This document shows positions 1 to 9,026 of a DNA stretch of 64,000 nucleotides, in pieces; position 1 is the first letter of the stretch, and every line of letters starts with the position of its first letter. The notes under the pieces are model-generated. The model was not told where the DNA came from and searched no databases. It saw nothing but the letters and a program-made list of their open reading frames with translations. Both the position numbers and the translations under genes were made by a program. The DNA is from Methanolobus sp. ZRKC5 (GTDB taxonomy: Archaea > Halobacteriota > Methanosarcinia > Methanosarcinales > Methanosarcinaceae). Where the stretch lies: assembly GCF_038446525.1 (NCBI RefSeq), contig NZ_CP151792.1:930001-994000 (forward strand). Direction: 5' to 3'.

Positions 1-847
1 TACCAAGAATAACGTTGGAAGTCAGTGCTGCAGGCAGGTTCCATCCTCCGAGGAACAACAGAACAATAAGCATTGAACCAAGGATAAGGTGGATATATTC
101 TGCGAAGAAACCAAGACCAAATCTCATACCTGTATATTCAGTGATCCATCCGGCAATGAGTTCTTCCTCAGATTCGTTCTGGTCAAAAGGAAGACGACCC
201 ATGTCTGCCATAAGAGCAATGAAAAATACAATGAATCCTATTGGCTGCTTGATTATGAACCAGAGAGGATTCTGTGCCTGAGCTATCTCTATAATATTCA
301 GTGAACCAGCCATGATGGCTACACTCACTATACAAATTCCAAGAGGAACCTCGTATCCGATCATACGTGCAAAGTTCCTGAAAGCACCAAGAAGAGAGTA
401 CTTGTTGTTTGCACTGTATGCGATCATGAAAATACCGATAACAGAAATAGCTGATACAGCTTCAATGTAAAGAACACTGATATCCATATCTGTTGCCGCA
501 ATCGGGTACGTCACACCATTGATGATTATCGCACCGAACGGAATTGCCACAAGCATAAGGAAAACAGAACCCATTAGAAGAATAGGTGCTGAAACGAACA
601 ATAGTCTGTCAGCATTCTTTGGAATGATATCCTCTTTGGTGAACAGCTTGATAGCATCTGCGACAAGCTGGAGTAATCCATGAAAACCTGTCCTCATCGG
701 ACCGTATCTCTGCTGGATATCTGCAGAAAGTTTACGCTCAAACCACACAACAGCCATCGCACCGAGGAATACGCCACCCATTAGGCACAGGCCAAGGATA
801 CCTCTTAGAAGTGGATTATAAATTATATCTTCTAATTGCATCATCAT
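1..847 (-). CDS. fpoH: F420H2 dehydrogenase subunit FpoH (3' end beyond window)
   Basis: Membrane subunit homologous to NuoH of complex I; it forms part of the quinone/methanophenazine-binding chamber at the junction of the membrane and peripheral arms. The frame is open from 847 to the left edge, giving about 282 residues of a family that is usually near 350, so the C-terminus is missing. Reading the minus strand shows several hydrophobic segments, the NuoH-type loop containing IQQRYGPMRTG and ADAIKLFTKED, and the acidic motif PFDQNESEEELIAGW. Three ATG codons are in tandem (847, 844, 841) after a GGTGAT site; 847 is used here. It starts just before the fpoD stop region ends, as expected for translational coupling. 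The order A-B-C-D-H matches Methanosarcina fpo operons. Confidence 0.93.
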   Translation of the reverse strand, partial: MMMQLEDIIYNPLLRGILGLCLMGGVFLGAMAVVWFERKLSADIQQRYGPMRTGFHGLLQLVADAIKLFTKEDIIPKNADRLLFVSAPILLMGSVFLMLVAIPFGAIIINGVTYPIAATDMDISVLYIEAVSAISVIGIFMIAYSANNKYSLLGAFRNFARMIGYEVPLGICIVSVAIMAGSLNIIEIAQAQNPLWFIIKQPIGFIVFFIALMADMGRLPFDQNESEEELIAGWITEYTGMRFGLGFFAEYIHLILGSMLIVLLFLGGWNLPAALTSNVILG

Positions 848-849
848 GA

Positions 850-1974
850 TCACCTGTCGACCTCACTGGTACATGTGTCCATACTTCCGGCAATGGTCAC
901 GATGTCAGCTACAGTCACGCCTTTAAGAAGTGGTGGTAGTGTCTGTAAAGTTGGATACACAGGTCCTCTTATCTTTACACGATATGGTTTGTCTGATCCA
1001 TCAGAAACCATATAGAATCCCATTTCTCCTCTTGGAGCCTCTACGCGGTGGAAAACCTCTCCGGCAGGAATTCTCATAACGGGTGACCTCTTACCATACG
1101 CCGTACCTTCGGGGAAGAGAGGTCCGGATGGAATCTGGTCAAGGCACTGCTCTACAATGTACATGCTCTCGCGCATTTCATCAAGACGCACCTGAATCCT
1201 GGCATAGACATCACCGGCTTTCTGGACACATACCTTGAAATCAAGGTCCTTATAGACAAGGTAAGGTTCATCCCTGCGTATATCAAAAGCAACACCAGTT
1301 GCCCTGAGTGGAGGACCGGAAACACCAAGATCCTTTGCAACATCTGCTGTAAGTGTGCCCACACCCACTGTTCTGGCCTTATAGATAGAGTCAGTACTGA
1401 ATAATTCCTCATACTGATCAATTGCCTTTTTCAGGTTTCCAAAGACATATTTCACGTCATCCTTGAATCCATCAGGCAGATCATCCTTCACACCACCAAA
1501 ACGCAGGAAACTGTGCGTGATACGAGCTCCTGTAACGGAGTCCATAACAGACATAAGATCTTCCCTGTCCCTAATGGTATACATAAACATACTCACAAAC
1601 CCGACAAAACCTGCATATTCACCCATACCAAGTATGTGGCTCTGTATTCTGGAAAGCTCTTCCATGATCACACGGATATACTGAGCTCTTTCAGGTACTT
1701 CGATACCTGCAAGTTTTTCAACACAACCGACATATGCCTCTTCATTGGTAAGTGCTTCAAGATAGCAGATCCTATCCACTATGGTAATACCCTGAAGATA
1801 TGTCTTGTTTTCAAGGATCTTTTCAATACCCTTGTGGATATAACCCATTTCGACCTCAGAGTCCACAATAGTCTCGCCCCTTAATTTTGCATTAAGCCTG
1901 AACGGACCTGGCAGCATAGGATGTTGCGGACCAAGGTGTATTATCATTTCAGAAGGCCCAACTGTTTCTTCCAT
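850..1974 (-). CDS. fpoD: F420H2 dehydrogenase subunit FpoD
   Basis: Peripheral-arm subunit homologous to NuoD (49 kDa subunit), related to the large subunit of NiFe hydrogenases; with FpoB and FpoH it lines the methanophenazine site. The 374 residues carry the family motif LGPQHPMLPGPFRL near the N-terminus (residues 14-27), the GYIHKGIEK segment and EELSRIQSHILG. The hydrogenase-type Ni-Fe cysteines are absent, as in all complex I-like members. The length is normal for archaeal FpoD. It lies 10 nt downstream of fpoC and 2 nt upstream of the fpoH start, in one operon. Confidence 0.97.
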   Translation of the reverse strand: MEETVGPSEMIIHLGPQHPMLPGPFRLNAKLRGETIVDSEVEMGYIHKGIEKILENKTYLQGITIVDRICYLEALTNEEAYVGCVEKLAGIEVPERAQYIRVIMEELSRIQSHILGMGEYAGFVGFVSMFMYTIRDREDLMSVMDSVTGARITHSFLRFGGVKDDLPDGFKDDVKYVFGNLKKAIDQYEELFSTDSIYKARTVGVGTLTADVAKDLGVSGPPLRATGVAFDIRRDEPYLVYKDLDFKVCVQKAGDVYARIQVRLDEMRESMYIVEQCLDQIPSGPLFPEGTAYGKRSPVMRIPAGEVFHRVEAPRGEMGFYMVSDGSDKPYRVKIRGPVYPTLQTLPPLLKGVTVADIVTIAGSMDTCTSEVDR

Positions 1975-1984
1975 ACTTTAACCC

Positions 1985-2461
1985 TCACACTAAATTTTTA
2001 GCAGTCTTGTTGGGGAAGCCTTCGTAATCCTTACGAAGTGGCCACTCACCGAGCATCTCTATAGGAAGTACAAGAGGTTTAAGGTCGGGGTGGTTAAGAT
2101 ACTTCACACCAAACAGTTCGTACGTTTCTCTTTCGTACCAGTTCGCATTCCAGTAAACAGGCACTACGGATTCTATCACAGGGTTTTCCCTTGGGAGGAG
2201 AGCCTTCATGGTCAGAATTACCGGATGATCGTAGGAACCTATTATGTATATTACTTCGATCTCATTCCTGTCCGGATAGTCAGCTCCGAATTCACAGCAG
2301 AGATGTCCGAAAGACAGGTCTTCCTTGAGGTAGCGGCATACATCCACTACATTTTGAGGCTTCACCTTTGCAATTACCCTTATGTCAGATTCTACATTAG
2401 CATCATAGATATCCTCAGGGAACTTGCCGGTAAGTGAAGCGATTATAGAATTAGCGTCCAT
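1985..2461 (-). CDS. fpoC: F420H2 dehydrogenase subunit FpoC
   Basis: NuoC-like (30 kDa) peripheral subunit of F420H2:methanophenazine oxidoreductase. The 158 residues include the signature ANWYERETYELFGVKY (the NuoC ERExxDxFGI motif) followed by HPDLKPLVLP and a C-terminal PLRKDYEGFP, all typical of the family. It is a structural subunit with no cofactor, packing on FpoD. The start ATG at 2461 is preceded by a strong GAGGTGG site. It sits between fpoB and fpoD with spacings of about 10 nt. Confidence 0.97.
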   Translation of the reverse strand: MDANSIIASLTGKFPEDIYDANVESDIRVIAKVKPQNVVDVCRYLKEDLSFGHLCCEFGADYPDRNEIEVIYIIGSYDHPVILTMKALLPRENPVIESVVPVYWNANWYERETYELFGVKYLNHPDLKPLVLPIEMLGEWPLRKDYEGFPNKTAKNLV

Positions 2462-2470
2462 TTATCCACC

Positions 2471-3031
2471 TCAATAATCCGTACCTTTGTCCTTCTTTGC
2501 GTCAATCTTTTTCTGAAGCTCAACAAATGCCTGGATTAGAGCTTCACATCTTGGCGGACATCCCGGAACAAAAACATCTATCGGGAATACTTCATCAATG
2601 TTCTGATGGGTACTGTATGATTCATAGAATGGACCACCACTTATTGCACAATCACCAAAGCATATGCACCACTTTGGTGCAGGCATCTGATCCCATATCC
2701 TCTTTAAAGCTGGCAGATACTTTTTCGTCACATATCCACTAACAATCATTACATCAGCATGTCTTGGAGAGTTACGTGGGATAATACCAAAACGATCGGT
2801 ATCATAGTGAGCCATACCTGTGGCAAGCAGTTCAACACCACAACAACCCATTGCATTTACCATGAACCACAATGAATTCTTACGACCCCAGTTGAGGACA
2901 TCCTGAACCTTTGTTTTCTTAATGAAGTCACTGATAGCATTGGTATCAGTAAGCACCATACCTGGAACGTCATCATATCCGACGTCCTGGACTTCAGTTT
3001 GTTCGACTTTTGTCTGCTCTATTTCATCCAT
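2471..3031 (-). CDS. fpoB: F420H2 dehydrogenase subunit FpoB
   Basis: NuoB-like (PSST) subunit carrying the terminal [4Fe-4S] cluster (N2 equivalent) that passes electrons to methanophenazine. The 186 residues contain the four expected cysteines: the tandem pair in MGCCGVELLA, one in CFGDCAISGG, and one in PGCPPRCEAL. The first ~20 residues are an acidic, poorly conserved extension. The start overlaps the fpoA end by 13 nt and has a GGAGG-like site, which indicates translational coupling. Confidence 0.97.
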   Translation of the reverse strand: MDEIEQTKVEQTEVQDVGYDDVPGMVLTDTNAISDFIKKTKVQDVLNWGRKNSLWFMVNAMGCCGVELLATGMAHYDTDRFGIIPRNSPRHADVMIVSGYVTKKYLPALKRIWDQMPAPKWCICFGDCAISGGPFYESYSTHQNIDEVFPIDVFVPGCPPRCEALIQAFVELQKKIDAKKDKGTDY

Positions 3032-3411
3032 TTAAGAGCCTCCTTCTTGATTAGGTACACGTAGCCAAACAATACAACAAAAATAAAGACTAACATTTCG
3101 ATGGTTGCTATTTCAGTAATACCATGTCCTTTGAAGATTGTAGCCCAGGGGTAAAGGAAGAGGACTTCAATATCAAAGAGAACAAAAGCAATGGCATAAA
3201 GATAGTATTCGACATTGAATTGTATTCTGGCACTTCCCACGGGAAGGGAGCCAGCTTCATATGTCGTGTACTTTGCTGATGATTTACTCCTCGGACTTAA
3301 TGTTTTCACAAGGAACATAGTCATAGGAGGCATCAAAAGCGCCACTATAAGAATGATTGCAACCGGTATGTAACTATTGGCTATGTTACTAATATCGATT
3401 ATTCCTGACAT
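3019..3411 (-). CDS. fpoA: F420H2 dehydrogenase subunit FpoA
   Basis: NuoA-like small membrane subunit, 130 residues with three predicted transmembrane helices (about residues 13-35, 69-90 and 98-120). The loop after helix 1 has the NuoA-type sequence KYTTYEAGSLPVGSARIQF, and helix 2 has the conserved FDIEVLFLYPWA. It is the first gene of the fpo operon as read on the minus strand. The start ATG at 3411 is followed by MSGIIDIS; the ribosome binding site is weak. Confidence 0.96.
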   Translation of the reverse strand: MSGIIDISNIANSYIPVAIILIVALLMPPMTMFLVKTLSPRSKSSAKYTTYEAGSLPVGSARIQFNVEYYLYAIAFVLFDIEVLFLYPWATIFKGHGITEIATIEMLVFIFVVLFGYVYLIKKEALKWMK

Positions 3412-3577
3412 AAACTATTCTCCTGAAAGTTATAAAGGTAGATAGACTATTTGTATAAAGCACCTTCGTGTAAGGGACTAATACAAACACATCTCAAATA
3501 CATGTAGATAGATAAACAATATCTGTTGGCATATTTTTCAATAGATAGTGTTGGCTAGTAATTGATAATAATTCATT

Positions 3578-3587
3578 ATATTTAAAT
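3578..3587 (-). promoter_or_regulatory. Candidate TATA box for the fpo operon
   Basis: On the minus strand TTTAAATATA resembles an archaeal TATA box. It lies about 165 nt upstream of the fpoA start inside the 276-nt gene-free stretch 3412-3687. If used, it would give a long leader. Other AT-rich stretches nearby could also serve, so the assignment is tentative. Confidence 0.3.
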
Positions 3588-3687
3588 TGTCTTAATTACG
3601 ATGTTGAAAGCCTGAAAAGCAAGCCAATAAATACTAGTATAGAAAAAAAGAAATTAATTAAAATTGATTGCAGGAAAAAAAAGTAAG

Positions 3688-4194
3688 TCACACACTTTTT
3701 GGAGAGAAATACTTCTTGATGACAGTGTCACATTCAGAACATGAGATGACCATCCAGTCACCAAGATCCATGCGCTTGTATTTATCAAAAATTGAAGCAT
3801 TGCATCCAGGACATACGTAATAATCCTTGAAGTAGTAATGATAGAAATGCGGTGTTTTTTCCAGCCACTCAAGAACCTTTTGCATGTGCTCGAAATAACG
3901 TCTTTTTGAAGGATGTCCAGTATCATTTACAAGTGCATCTGAAACACGAGCACTGACATCTTTTGTATGCCGGTCTGATTTCTGCGAGATCTTTTTGTAA
4001 TCAGAGATATACTTTGAAGTGTTATTGAGATAATTCAAATAAGCACCATGTGCCTTCGGTTCGCTTTTCCAGATCGCACGAAGAAAATACTCACCCATAA
4101 CATCTTCCATGATATCCGCGCAGGTAGTACAGATATTGTACCCTTCATAAAGTTTAAAGTCCTGCAATTCACTACATATATCACAAGTTTCCAC
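3688..4194 (-). CDS. Uncharacterised zinc-ribbon protein with four CxxC pairs
   Basis: The 168-residue protein has a CxxC pair at residues 4-7 and another about 15 residues later (CTTC), then a charged, probably helical middle, then CPGC and CSEC near the C-terminus. This pattern suggests two structural zinc sites, one at each end of the protein. No catalytic motif is recognised. It lies upstream of the fpo operon on the same strand but is separated by 276 nt, so co-transcription is not implied. It might be a regulator or RNA/protein-binding factor, but the sequence does not show which. Confidence 0.8.
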   Translation of the reverse strand: METCDICSELQDFKLYEGYNICTTCADIMEDVMGEYFLRAIWKSEPKAHGAYLNYLNNTSKYISDYKKISQKSDRHTKDVSARVSDALVNDTGHPSKRRYFEHMQKVLEWLEKTPHFYHYYFKDYYVCPGCNASIFDKYKRMDLGDWMVISCSECDTVIKKYFSPKSV

Positions 4195-4231
4195 GTAACA
4201 CCCTCCCCTTATTTATCTTCTTTTTGTATAC

Positions 4232-4651
4232 CTACTTAAGAGACTTTGGTGTCATAGCCTCACGAGTAAACATTATAGGAAATATATTAAGCACTGCCAG
4301 CAGGTCACCCTCTCTGACTTTGCCAGACTCCTGGCCCAGTACGTAGGCAGAATTTATTATACGCTCACTGTCAACCGGCTTGGCACCACCCTTTGCACCT
4401 ACCTTGACCAATGAAACAACTGCATGATGGGTGAAAGTACATGGAAGAGCAACCATGTCCGGTTCCAGGTGTATTTCTCTTATATTGATTTTTTTGAATT
4501 CACCTGCACGTACCTCAGTATCCTCATTCGAGATCACCATTTCCCATTTTGCACGGGTTGCCATGGTAAATTCATATGGTGCGGCCTTTACTTGCTTAGA
4601 TGACAATTCTCCATTTTCTCTGGAGACAACCTGGATCACTTCTTTCTTCAT
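4232..4651 (-). CDS. DUF22-like archaeal protein
   Basis: 139 residues without membrane segments. The sequence resembles the archaeal DUF22 family as I recall it, notably the region around TRAKWEMVISNED, the stretch PCTFTHHAVVSLV and the C-terminal GDLLAVLNIFPIMFTRE. The biochemical role of DUF22 is unknown. It lies 37 nt upstream of the zinc protein at 3688-4194 on the same strand, and the two may be co-transcribed. A clear ATG follows an upstream AT-rich promoter-like stretch (4660-4700). Confidence 0.75.
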   Translation of the reverse strand: MKKEVIQVVSRENGELSSKQVKAAPYEFTMATRAKWEMVISNEDTEVRAGEFKKINIREIHLEPDMVALPCTFTHHAVVSLVKVGAKGGAKPVDSERIINSAYVLGQESGKVREGDLLAVLNIFPIMFTREAMTPKSLK

Positions 4652-4730
4652 AAAACCACTAAAACGAAACTAACCTGTAACTATATATAAATTTTGCATA
4701 AACATAACGAATAATCATGATATAAGATAG

Positions 4731-5180
4731 TCACTTTTTAAGAATTATACAACTTACTTCTTTATGGCACTTTGTTGTCAAAATGCTTTGAGAATCCTTT
4801 ATACCATCCATATTCCCCAGTACCTGCAAAACATTTTCCTTCAGTGAATGTATATCAAATGTCCGCACTTTCAGTAATATATCATAAGGTTCAAGTAATT
4901 CATATATTTCCAATATGTCATCGATATTCTTTAGGCGGTTTATTATATTGATTCTTTTGTTCTGCTCAATGTTAACCCCTATAAAAGTCGTGACATTCAG
5001 GCCAACCTCTGTGGTATTCACTTTGACAGTAAACTCATGAATAGTACCTGTTTCACGCATTTTTTCGATTCTTTTGTGCACTGTAGATGTCGCCAGGCCA
5101 AGATCGGTTGCAATTTCAGTACTATGCATCCTTGAATTCTTGGAAAGGCGTTCTAATATCGCGAGGTCAACGTCATCCAT
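4731..5180 (-). CDS. Lrp/AsnC-family transcriptional regulator
   Basis: 149 residues. An N-terminal winged helix-turn-helix (about residues 1-55, starting DDVDLAILERLSKNSRM and including TSTVHKRIEKM) is followed by a RAM-type ligand-binding domain (about 60-149) with LEPYDILLKVRTFD. This is the standard AsnC/Lrp layout and length. Such regulators are usually octameric and respond to amino acids or related effectors; the target here is not evident. It is transcribed away from the divergent ferredoxin gene at 5366, so the 185-nt intergenic region is a plausible site of action. Confidence 0.92.
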   Translation of the reverse strand: MDDVDLAILERLSKNSRMHSTEIATDLGLATSTVHKRIEKMRETGTIHEFTVKVNTTEVGLNVTTFIGVNIEQNKRINIINRLKNIDDILEIYELLEPYDILLKVRTFDIHSLKENVLQVLGNMDGIKDSQSILTTKCHKEVSCIILKK

Positions 5181-5365
5181 GATAATATAATTATATGTCC
5201 ATAATAATAAATATTTCCGTTTGAATCAGCATATCCAACAATATGTGACTTTTATGCAAATAATATCATCTGAAAAACCAATACAACAAAAAACAAAATC
5301 AAATAAAGAACAATAAGGCTTTTTATTGTTGAAAACGTTATACAATAAAATCCGGTGAATATACT

Positions 5366-5521
5366 ATGAAAGTGAACGAAAACTGTGTAGGATGTGGCCA
5401 ATGCATTGCCTTTTGTAAATTTAATGCTATTGAAGTGAGAGGAAAGGCAACTATGACAACTGCCTGTGCAGAATGCAGAGCATGTATCGCATACTGCCCG
5501 GTTAAAGCAATTGAGGCATAG
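5366..5521 (+). CDS. Small 2[4Fe-4S] ferredoxin
   Basis: A 51-residue protein with two complete CxxCxxCxxxC motifs: cysteines 7, 10, 13, 17 and 34, 37, 40, 44. The latter segment is CAECRACIAYCPVKAIEA. It should carry two [4Fe-4S] clusters and act as a low-potential electron carrier. The stop codon (TAG) is followed after one base by the ATG of the flavoprotein at 5523, so the two are almost certainly one transcript, with the ferredoxin as dedicated electron donor. The same arrangement recurs at 10848-12235. Confidence 0.92.
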   Translation: MKVNENCVGCGQCIAFCKFNAIEVRGKATMTTACAECRACIAYCPVKAIEA

Positions 5522-5522
5522 A

Positions 5523-6803
5523 ATGAAGGCAATAATTATCGGTTCTGGACTTGGAGGGCTTTTGAGCGCAGCTAAACTTTCAAATTCAGGATATGAAGTA
5601 GAGGTCTTTGAACGTCTTCCGATAATAGGCGGAAGGTTCACCAATATACCATACAAAGGTTTCCAGCTAAGCACCGGCGCATTACATATGCTCCCACATG
5701 GACCCACCGGACCTCTTGCACAACTTCTTGAAGAGATTGGAGCAAATGTGGAAATCGTTCGTGGAAAACCGGTCTCAGTAATAAGGATTCCTAGAAAAAA
5801 AGGAGACACTGATTATAAGTACGGCCATAAAGACCTTCTTTTCGAGAACTTTAAGGTTCCATTTACCCTACTAAACCGCATCAAACTGATGTATTACGCA
5901 ATTAGCACCCGTAAAACCCCCCCTCGGGGAAAATCCTTTGAGCAATGGTGCAAAGAGCATATTGACCAGGACTGGACGTATCGTATTTCAGATTCTTTCT
6001 TTGGATGGGCACTCAGTCTGAAAGCTGCAGATATACCCGTCGAAGAAGCTTTTGCAATTATTGAGAACCTCTACCATTTTGGAGGACCGGGCGTCCCAAT
6101 GGGAGGATGCAAGGCGATCACAGATGCTCTTGCAGGCGTGATTAGATCAAACGGAGGAACAATACACACATCCTCAGAAGTTACAGGCTTTAAAATCGAA
6201 GATGAAACTATCAAAGGCGTTATTCTCAATGAGAAAGAGTATCCGGCAGATATTGTAATAAGTGATATCGGCCATGTGGCTACATCCTGCACGATAGGTG
6301 GAAATACAGAGATTTCCGGCATGGAAGAATATGCCCACAAAGCAGATACACTCAAGCCTTCTGCAGGAGTCAAGATATGCCTCTCTTCAGACAAACCACT
6401 TATAGGGCATGGAGGAGTATTACTCACACCCTACGCTAAGAGAGTTAACGGAATAAATGAGGTCACAAACATAGACCCAAAAATGGCACCGGAAGGAAAA
6501 CACCTTACTATGGCACACCAATGTGTTCACTGGAGTGACATGGATAATCTCGATAAAGAAATAGAATTGGGACTTGAGGATCTAAGAGATATTTTTGCAG
6601 GAAAGGAATATGAAGTACTTCTGATACAATCATATTCAAATGAATGGCCTGTTAACAGGTCACCCTCGGGTGCAGACCTTAACAACAAAACACCAATAAC
6701 AAACCTTTATGTAGTAGGAGATGGAGCGAAAGGTAAAGGTGGTATAGAAGTGGAAGGTATTGCGCTTGGAGTTAAGAACTGTATGCAATTAATAATAAAA
6801 TAG
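5523..6803 (+). CDS. Phytoene desaturase-like FAD-dependent oxidoreductase
   Basis: 426 residues. The N-terminus has the dinucleotide-binding motif IIGSGLGGLLSAAKLSNSG followed by EVFERLPIIGGRF, typical of the phytoene desaturase/carotenoid isomerase/amine oxidase superfamily. The C-terminus has the matching FAD motif NLYVVGDGAKGKGGIEVEG. The start at 5523 is preferred because it follows the ferredoxin stop directly and begins with the Rossmann strand; an upstream in-frame ATG would lie within the ferredoxin gene. Its substrate is unknown. With the adjacent ferredoxin it probably reduces or isomerises an isoprenoid. It ends with UAG. Confidence 0.88.
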   Translation: MKAIIIGSGLGGLLSAAKLSNSGYEVEVFERLPIIGGRFTNIPYKGFQLSTGALHMLPHGPTGPLAQLLEEIGANVEIVRGKPVSVIRIPRKKGDTDYKYGHKDLLFENFKVPFTLLNRIKLMYYAISTRKTPPRGKSFEQWCKEHIDQDWTYRISDSFFGWALSLKAADIPVEEAFAIIENLYHFGGPGVPMGGCKAITDALAGVIRSNGGTIHTSSEVTGFKIEDETIKGVILNEKEYPADIVISDIGHVATSCTIGGNTEISGMEEYAHKADTLKPSAGVKICLSSDKPLIGHGGVLLTPYAKRVNGINEVTNIDPKMAPEGKHLTMAHQCVHWSDMDNLDKEIELGLEDLRDIFAGKEYEVLLIQSYSNEWPVNRSPSGADLNNKTPITNLYVVGDGAKGKGGIEVEGIALGVKNCMQLIIK

Positions 6804-6861
6804 TTATTATAAAAAATGAAATTGATTAAACTTATGTAATTGTTGTATCAAGGAATTTACA

Positions 6862-7848
6862 ATGGATGAATTTGTCACATTTTGCCGAAATGTTTTCGTA
6901 CCTGTCACAAATATCTGCAGAAATAAGTGCGCATACTGTACATTCAGGCGTGACCCTGATGATCCACAAGCACAACTGATGCACATCGAAGAAATTCTGC
7001 CAATCCTTGAACAGGGAAAGAAAGCAGGATGTACAGAAGTGCTTTTTACTTTTGGAGAATATGCCGAGGAAGTACCGGAATACAAAAAATGGTTAGATGA
7101 CCAGGGTTATTCCAGTACTGTCGATTATATTTGCGAACTTTGCAAACTGGCAATCGATAAAGGCCTTTTACCACATACTAATGCGGGCGTATTGAACTAT
7201 ACGGAACTGGAAAAACTAAAAGCCTTTAATTCCAGTATGGGACTTATGCTTGAAACAACCGCAGAAGTTGCCGCACATGAAGGATCACCTGGAAAAGTGC
7301 CGGCCCAAAGGATCAAGACAATACGCTATGCAGGAGAGTTACGCATTCCTTTTACAACTGGTCTCCTCGTGGGCATTGGTGAAACCCTTGATGACAGGAT
7401 CAATTCCCTGCTGTCTATCGCAGACTTACACGAAGAATATGGTCATATACAGGAAGTGATCATACAGAACTTCACGCCAAAACCGGATACCACCATGGCA
7501 GATTTCCCCGCACCTACAGAAGAGGAAATGATGCAGACCATATTGATAGCAAGGGAAATACTCCCAAGTGACGTGGCCATTCAGGTAGCACCAAATCTTA
7601 TTGATCCTTATCTTTTGATACAATGTGGTGCCAATGACCTTGGAGGAATTTCCCCGACAACTATTGACTGGATAAATCCGGAAGCTGAGTGGCCAAGTGT
7701 GTCAGAGCTAAGAAAAATGGTGCAGGAAGTCACACTTAAGGAAAGGTTGCCTATTTATCCACAATACATTAAAAAAGGGTGGTATAGCGATATCCTGAAA
7801 GAACTTATAAATGATCTTTCAGATGAAGATGGCTATCGGAAAATATGA
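6862..7848 (+). CDS. cofG: 7,8-didemethyl-8-hydroxy-5-deazariboflavin synthase subunit CofG
   Basis: Radical SAM enzyme that closes the deazaflavin ring in F420 (Fo) synthesis, acting on the product of CofH. The 328 residues have the cluster motif CRNKCAYC (cysteines 19, 23, 26) and the CofG-type segments CTFRRDPDDPQAQL and LFTFGEYAEEVPEY. The C-terminal NDLGGISPTTIDWINPEA is also diagnostic. It is the first of a cofG-cofH-cofH-cofC run in the same direction. Confidence 0.97.
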   Translation: MDEFVTFCRNVFVPVTNICRNKCAYCTFRRDPDDPQAQLMHIEEILPILEQGKKAGCTEVLFTFGEYAEEVPEYKKWLDDQGYSSTVDYICELCKLAIDKGLLPHTNAGVLNYTELEKLKAFNSSMGLMLETTAEVAAHEGSPGKVPAQRIKTIRYAGELRIPFTTGLLVGIGETLDDRINSLLSIADLHEEYGHIQEVIIQNFTPKPDTTMADFPAPTEEEMMQTILIAREILPSDVAIQVAPNLIDPYLLIQCGANDLGGISPTTIDWINPEAEWPSVSELRKMVQEVTLKERLPIYPQYIKKGWYSDILKELINDLSDEDGYRKI

Positions 7849-7900
7849 GTTCCGACCGGGGCACACAATTTAAATACAAGAGATAAGTATCGGAGAAAAT

Positions 7901-9019
7901 ATGAACCCTATTATTCCGAGTGATATTATTGAACGTGCCTATAAAGGCAAGATCACAAAAGAAGATGCACTTTTTCTTTTGACGATCCCTCCGTTCAAAC
8001 TTTTTGAATTTGCTGACAGGTTACGGCAGGAAACAGTAGGTGATACTGTTACCTACGTAGTCAACCGCAATATAAACTTTACAAACCGATGTATTGGAAC
8101 CTGTGGTTTCTGCGCATTCAAAGACAATACAGGATATGTATTGGAGATCCCACAAATACTTGAAAAAGTAAGAGAAGCAGAAAACCTTGGAGCAACAGAG
8201 GTTTGTATCCAGGGAGGATTGCTTCCAAATGTCGACATCAATTTTTACACAGATATAATAAGGGCGGTTAAAACAGAATACCCACACATCCATACACATG
8301 CATTCTCACCTATGGAAGTGTATCATGCTGCAAAACAGAGTGACATAACTGTTGAAGAAGCCCTCATGCACCTTAAAGATGCAGGACTGGATACCATGCC
8401 GGGAACTGCGGCGGAGATTCTGTCTGACAGAGTCAGAGATATAATCTGCCCAGGGAAACTCAAGACTGACGAATGGATGGATGTAATCACCAAAGCCCAC
8501 AAAGCAGGAATAAACACAACTGCAACCATTATGTATGGTCACATCGAAACGATCGAAGAGCGTATTGACCACATGATGATAATAAGAGATATACAGAAAA
8601 AGACAGGTGGCTTCCATGAATTCGTGCCATTGACCTTTATGCCCTACAATAACAAAGTGGGTGATGAAATGATAAAGGCCGGAAGGTATGCGACCCCTGG
8701 CATGGAAGATCTGAGATTATATGCCCTTGCACGCATAATACTTAATACACACATAGGGAACATCCAGGCAAGCTGGGTCAAGCTCGGAAAGAAACTTGCC
8801 CAGGTAGCCTTATTCTGTGGTGTTAATGACCTTGGAGGAACCCTGATGGAAGAAAAAATATCAAGTTCAGCCGGTTCAACAAATGGTCAATTCATGTCCG
8901 CACAGGAATTGGAATGGTTCATCGTTTCATCAGGAAGGCAGGCACTTCAAAGAAATACCTCATATAAACCAATCATCAATGCCAGCAACCATGAACAGAT
9001 GAAACTCAAGGTCGCCTGA
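7901..9019 (+). CDS. cofH: Fo synthase subunit CofH, first copy (5-amino-6-ribitylaminouracil-tyrosine hydroxyphenyl transferase)
   Basis: Radical SAM enzyme that couples a 4-hydroxybenzyl radical from tyrosine to 5-amino-6-(ribitylamino)uracil, the first step of Fo synthesis. The 372 residues have CIGTCGFC (cysteines 64, 68, 71), the typical [11 protein letters not shown] lead-in, and [19 protein letters not shown] near the C-terminus. The next gene is a paralogue of similar length; the two are colinear throughout. Two CofH proteins are known from Methanosarcina genomes. Confidence 0.95.
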   Translation: MNPIIPSDIIERAYKGKITKEDALFLLTIPPFKLFEFADRLRQETVGDTVTYVVNRNINFTNRCIGTCGFCAFKDNTGYVLEIPQILEKVREAENLGATEVCIQGGLLPNVDINFYTDIIRAVKTEYPHIHTHAFSPMEVYHAAKQSDITVEEALMHLKDAGLDTMPGTAAEILSDRVRDIICPGKLKTDEWMDVITKAHKAGINTTATIMYGHIETIEERIDHMMIIRDIQKKTGGFHEFVPLTFMPYNNKVGDEMIKAGRYATPGMEDLRLYALARIILNTHIGNIQASWVKLGKKLAQVALFCGVNDLGGTLMEEKISSSAGSTNGQFMSAQELEWFIVSSGRQALQRNTSYKPIINASNHEQMKLKVA

Positions 9020-9026
9020 GGAAACA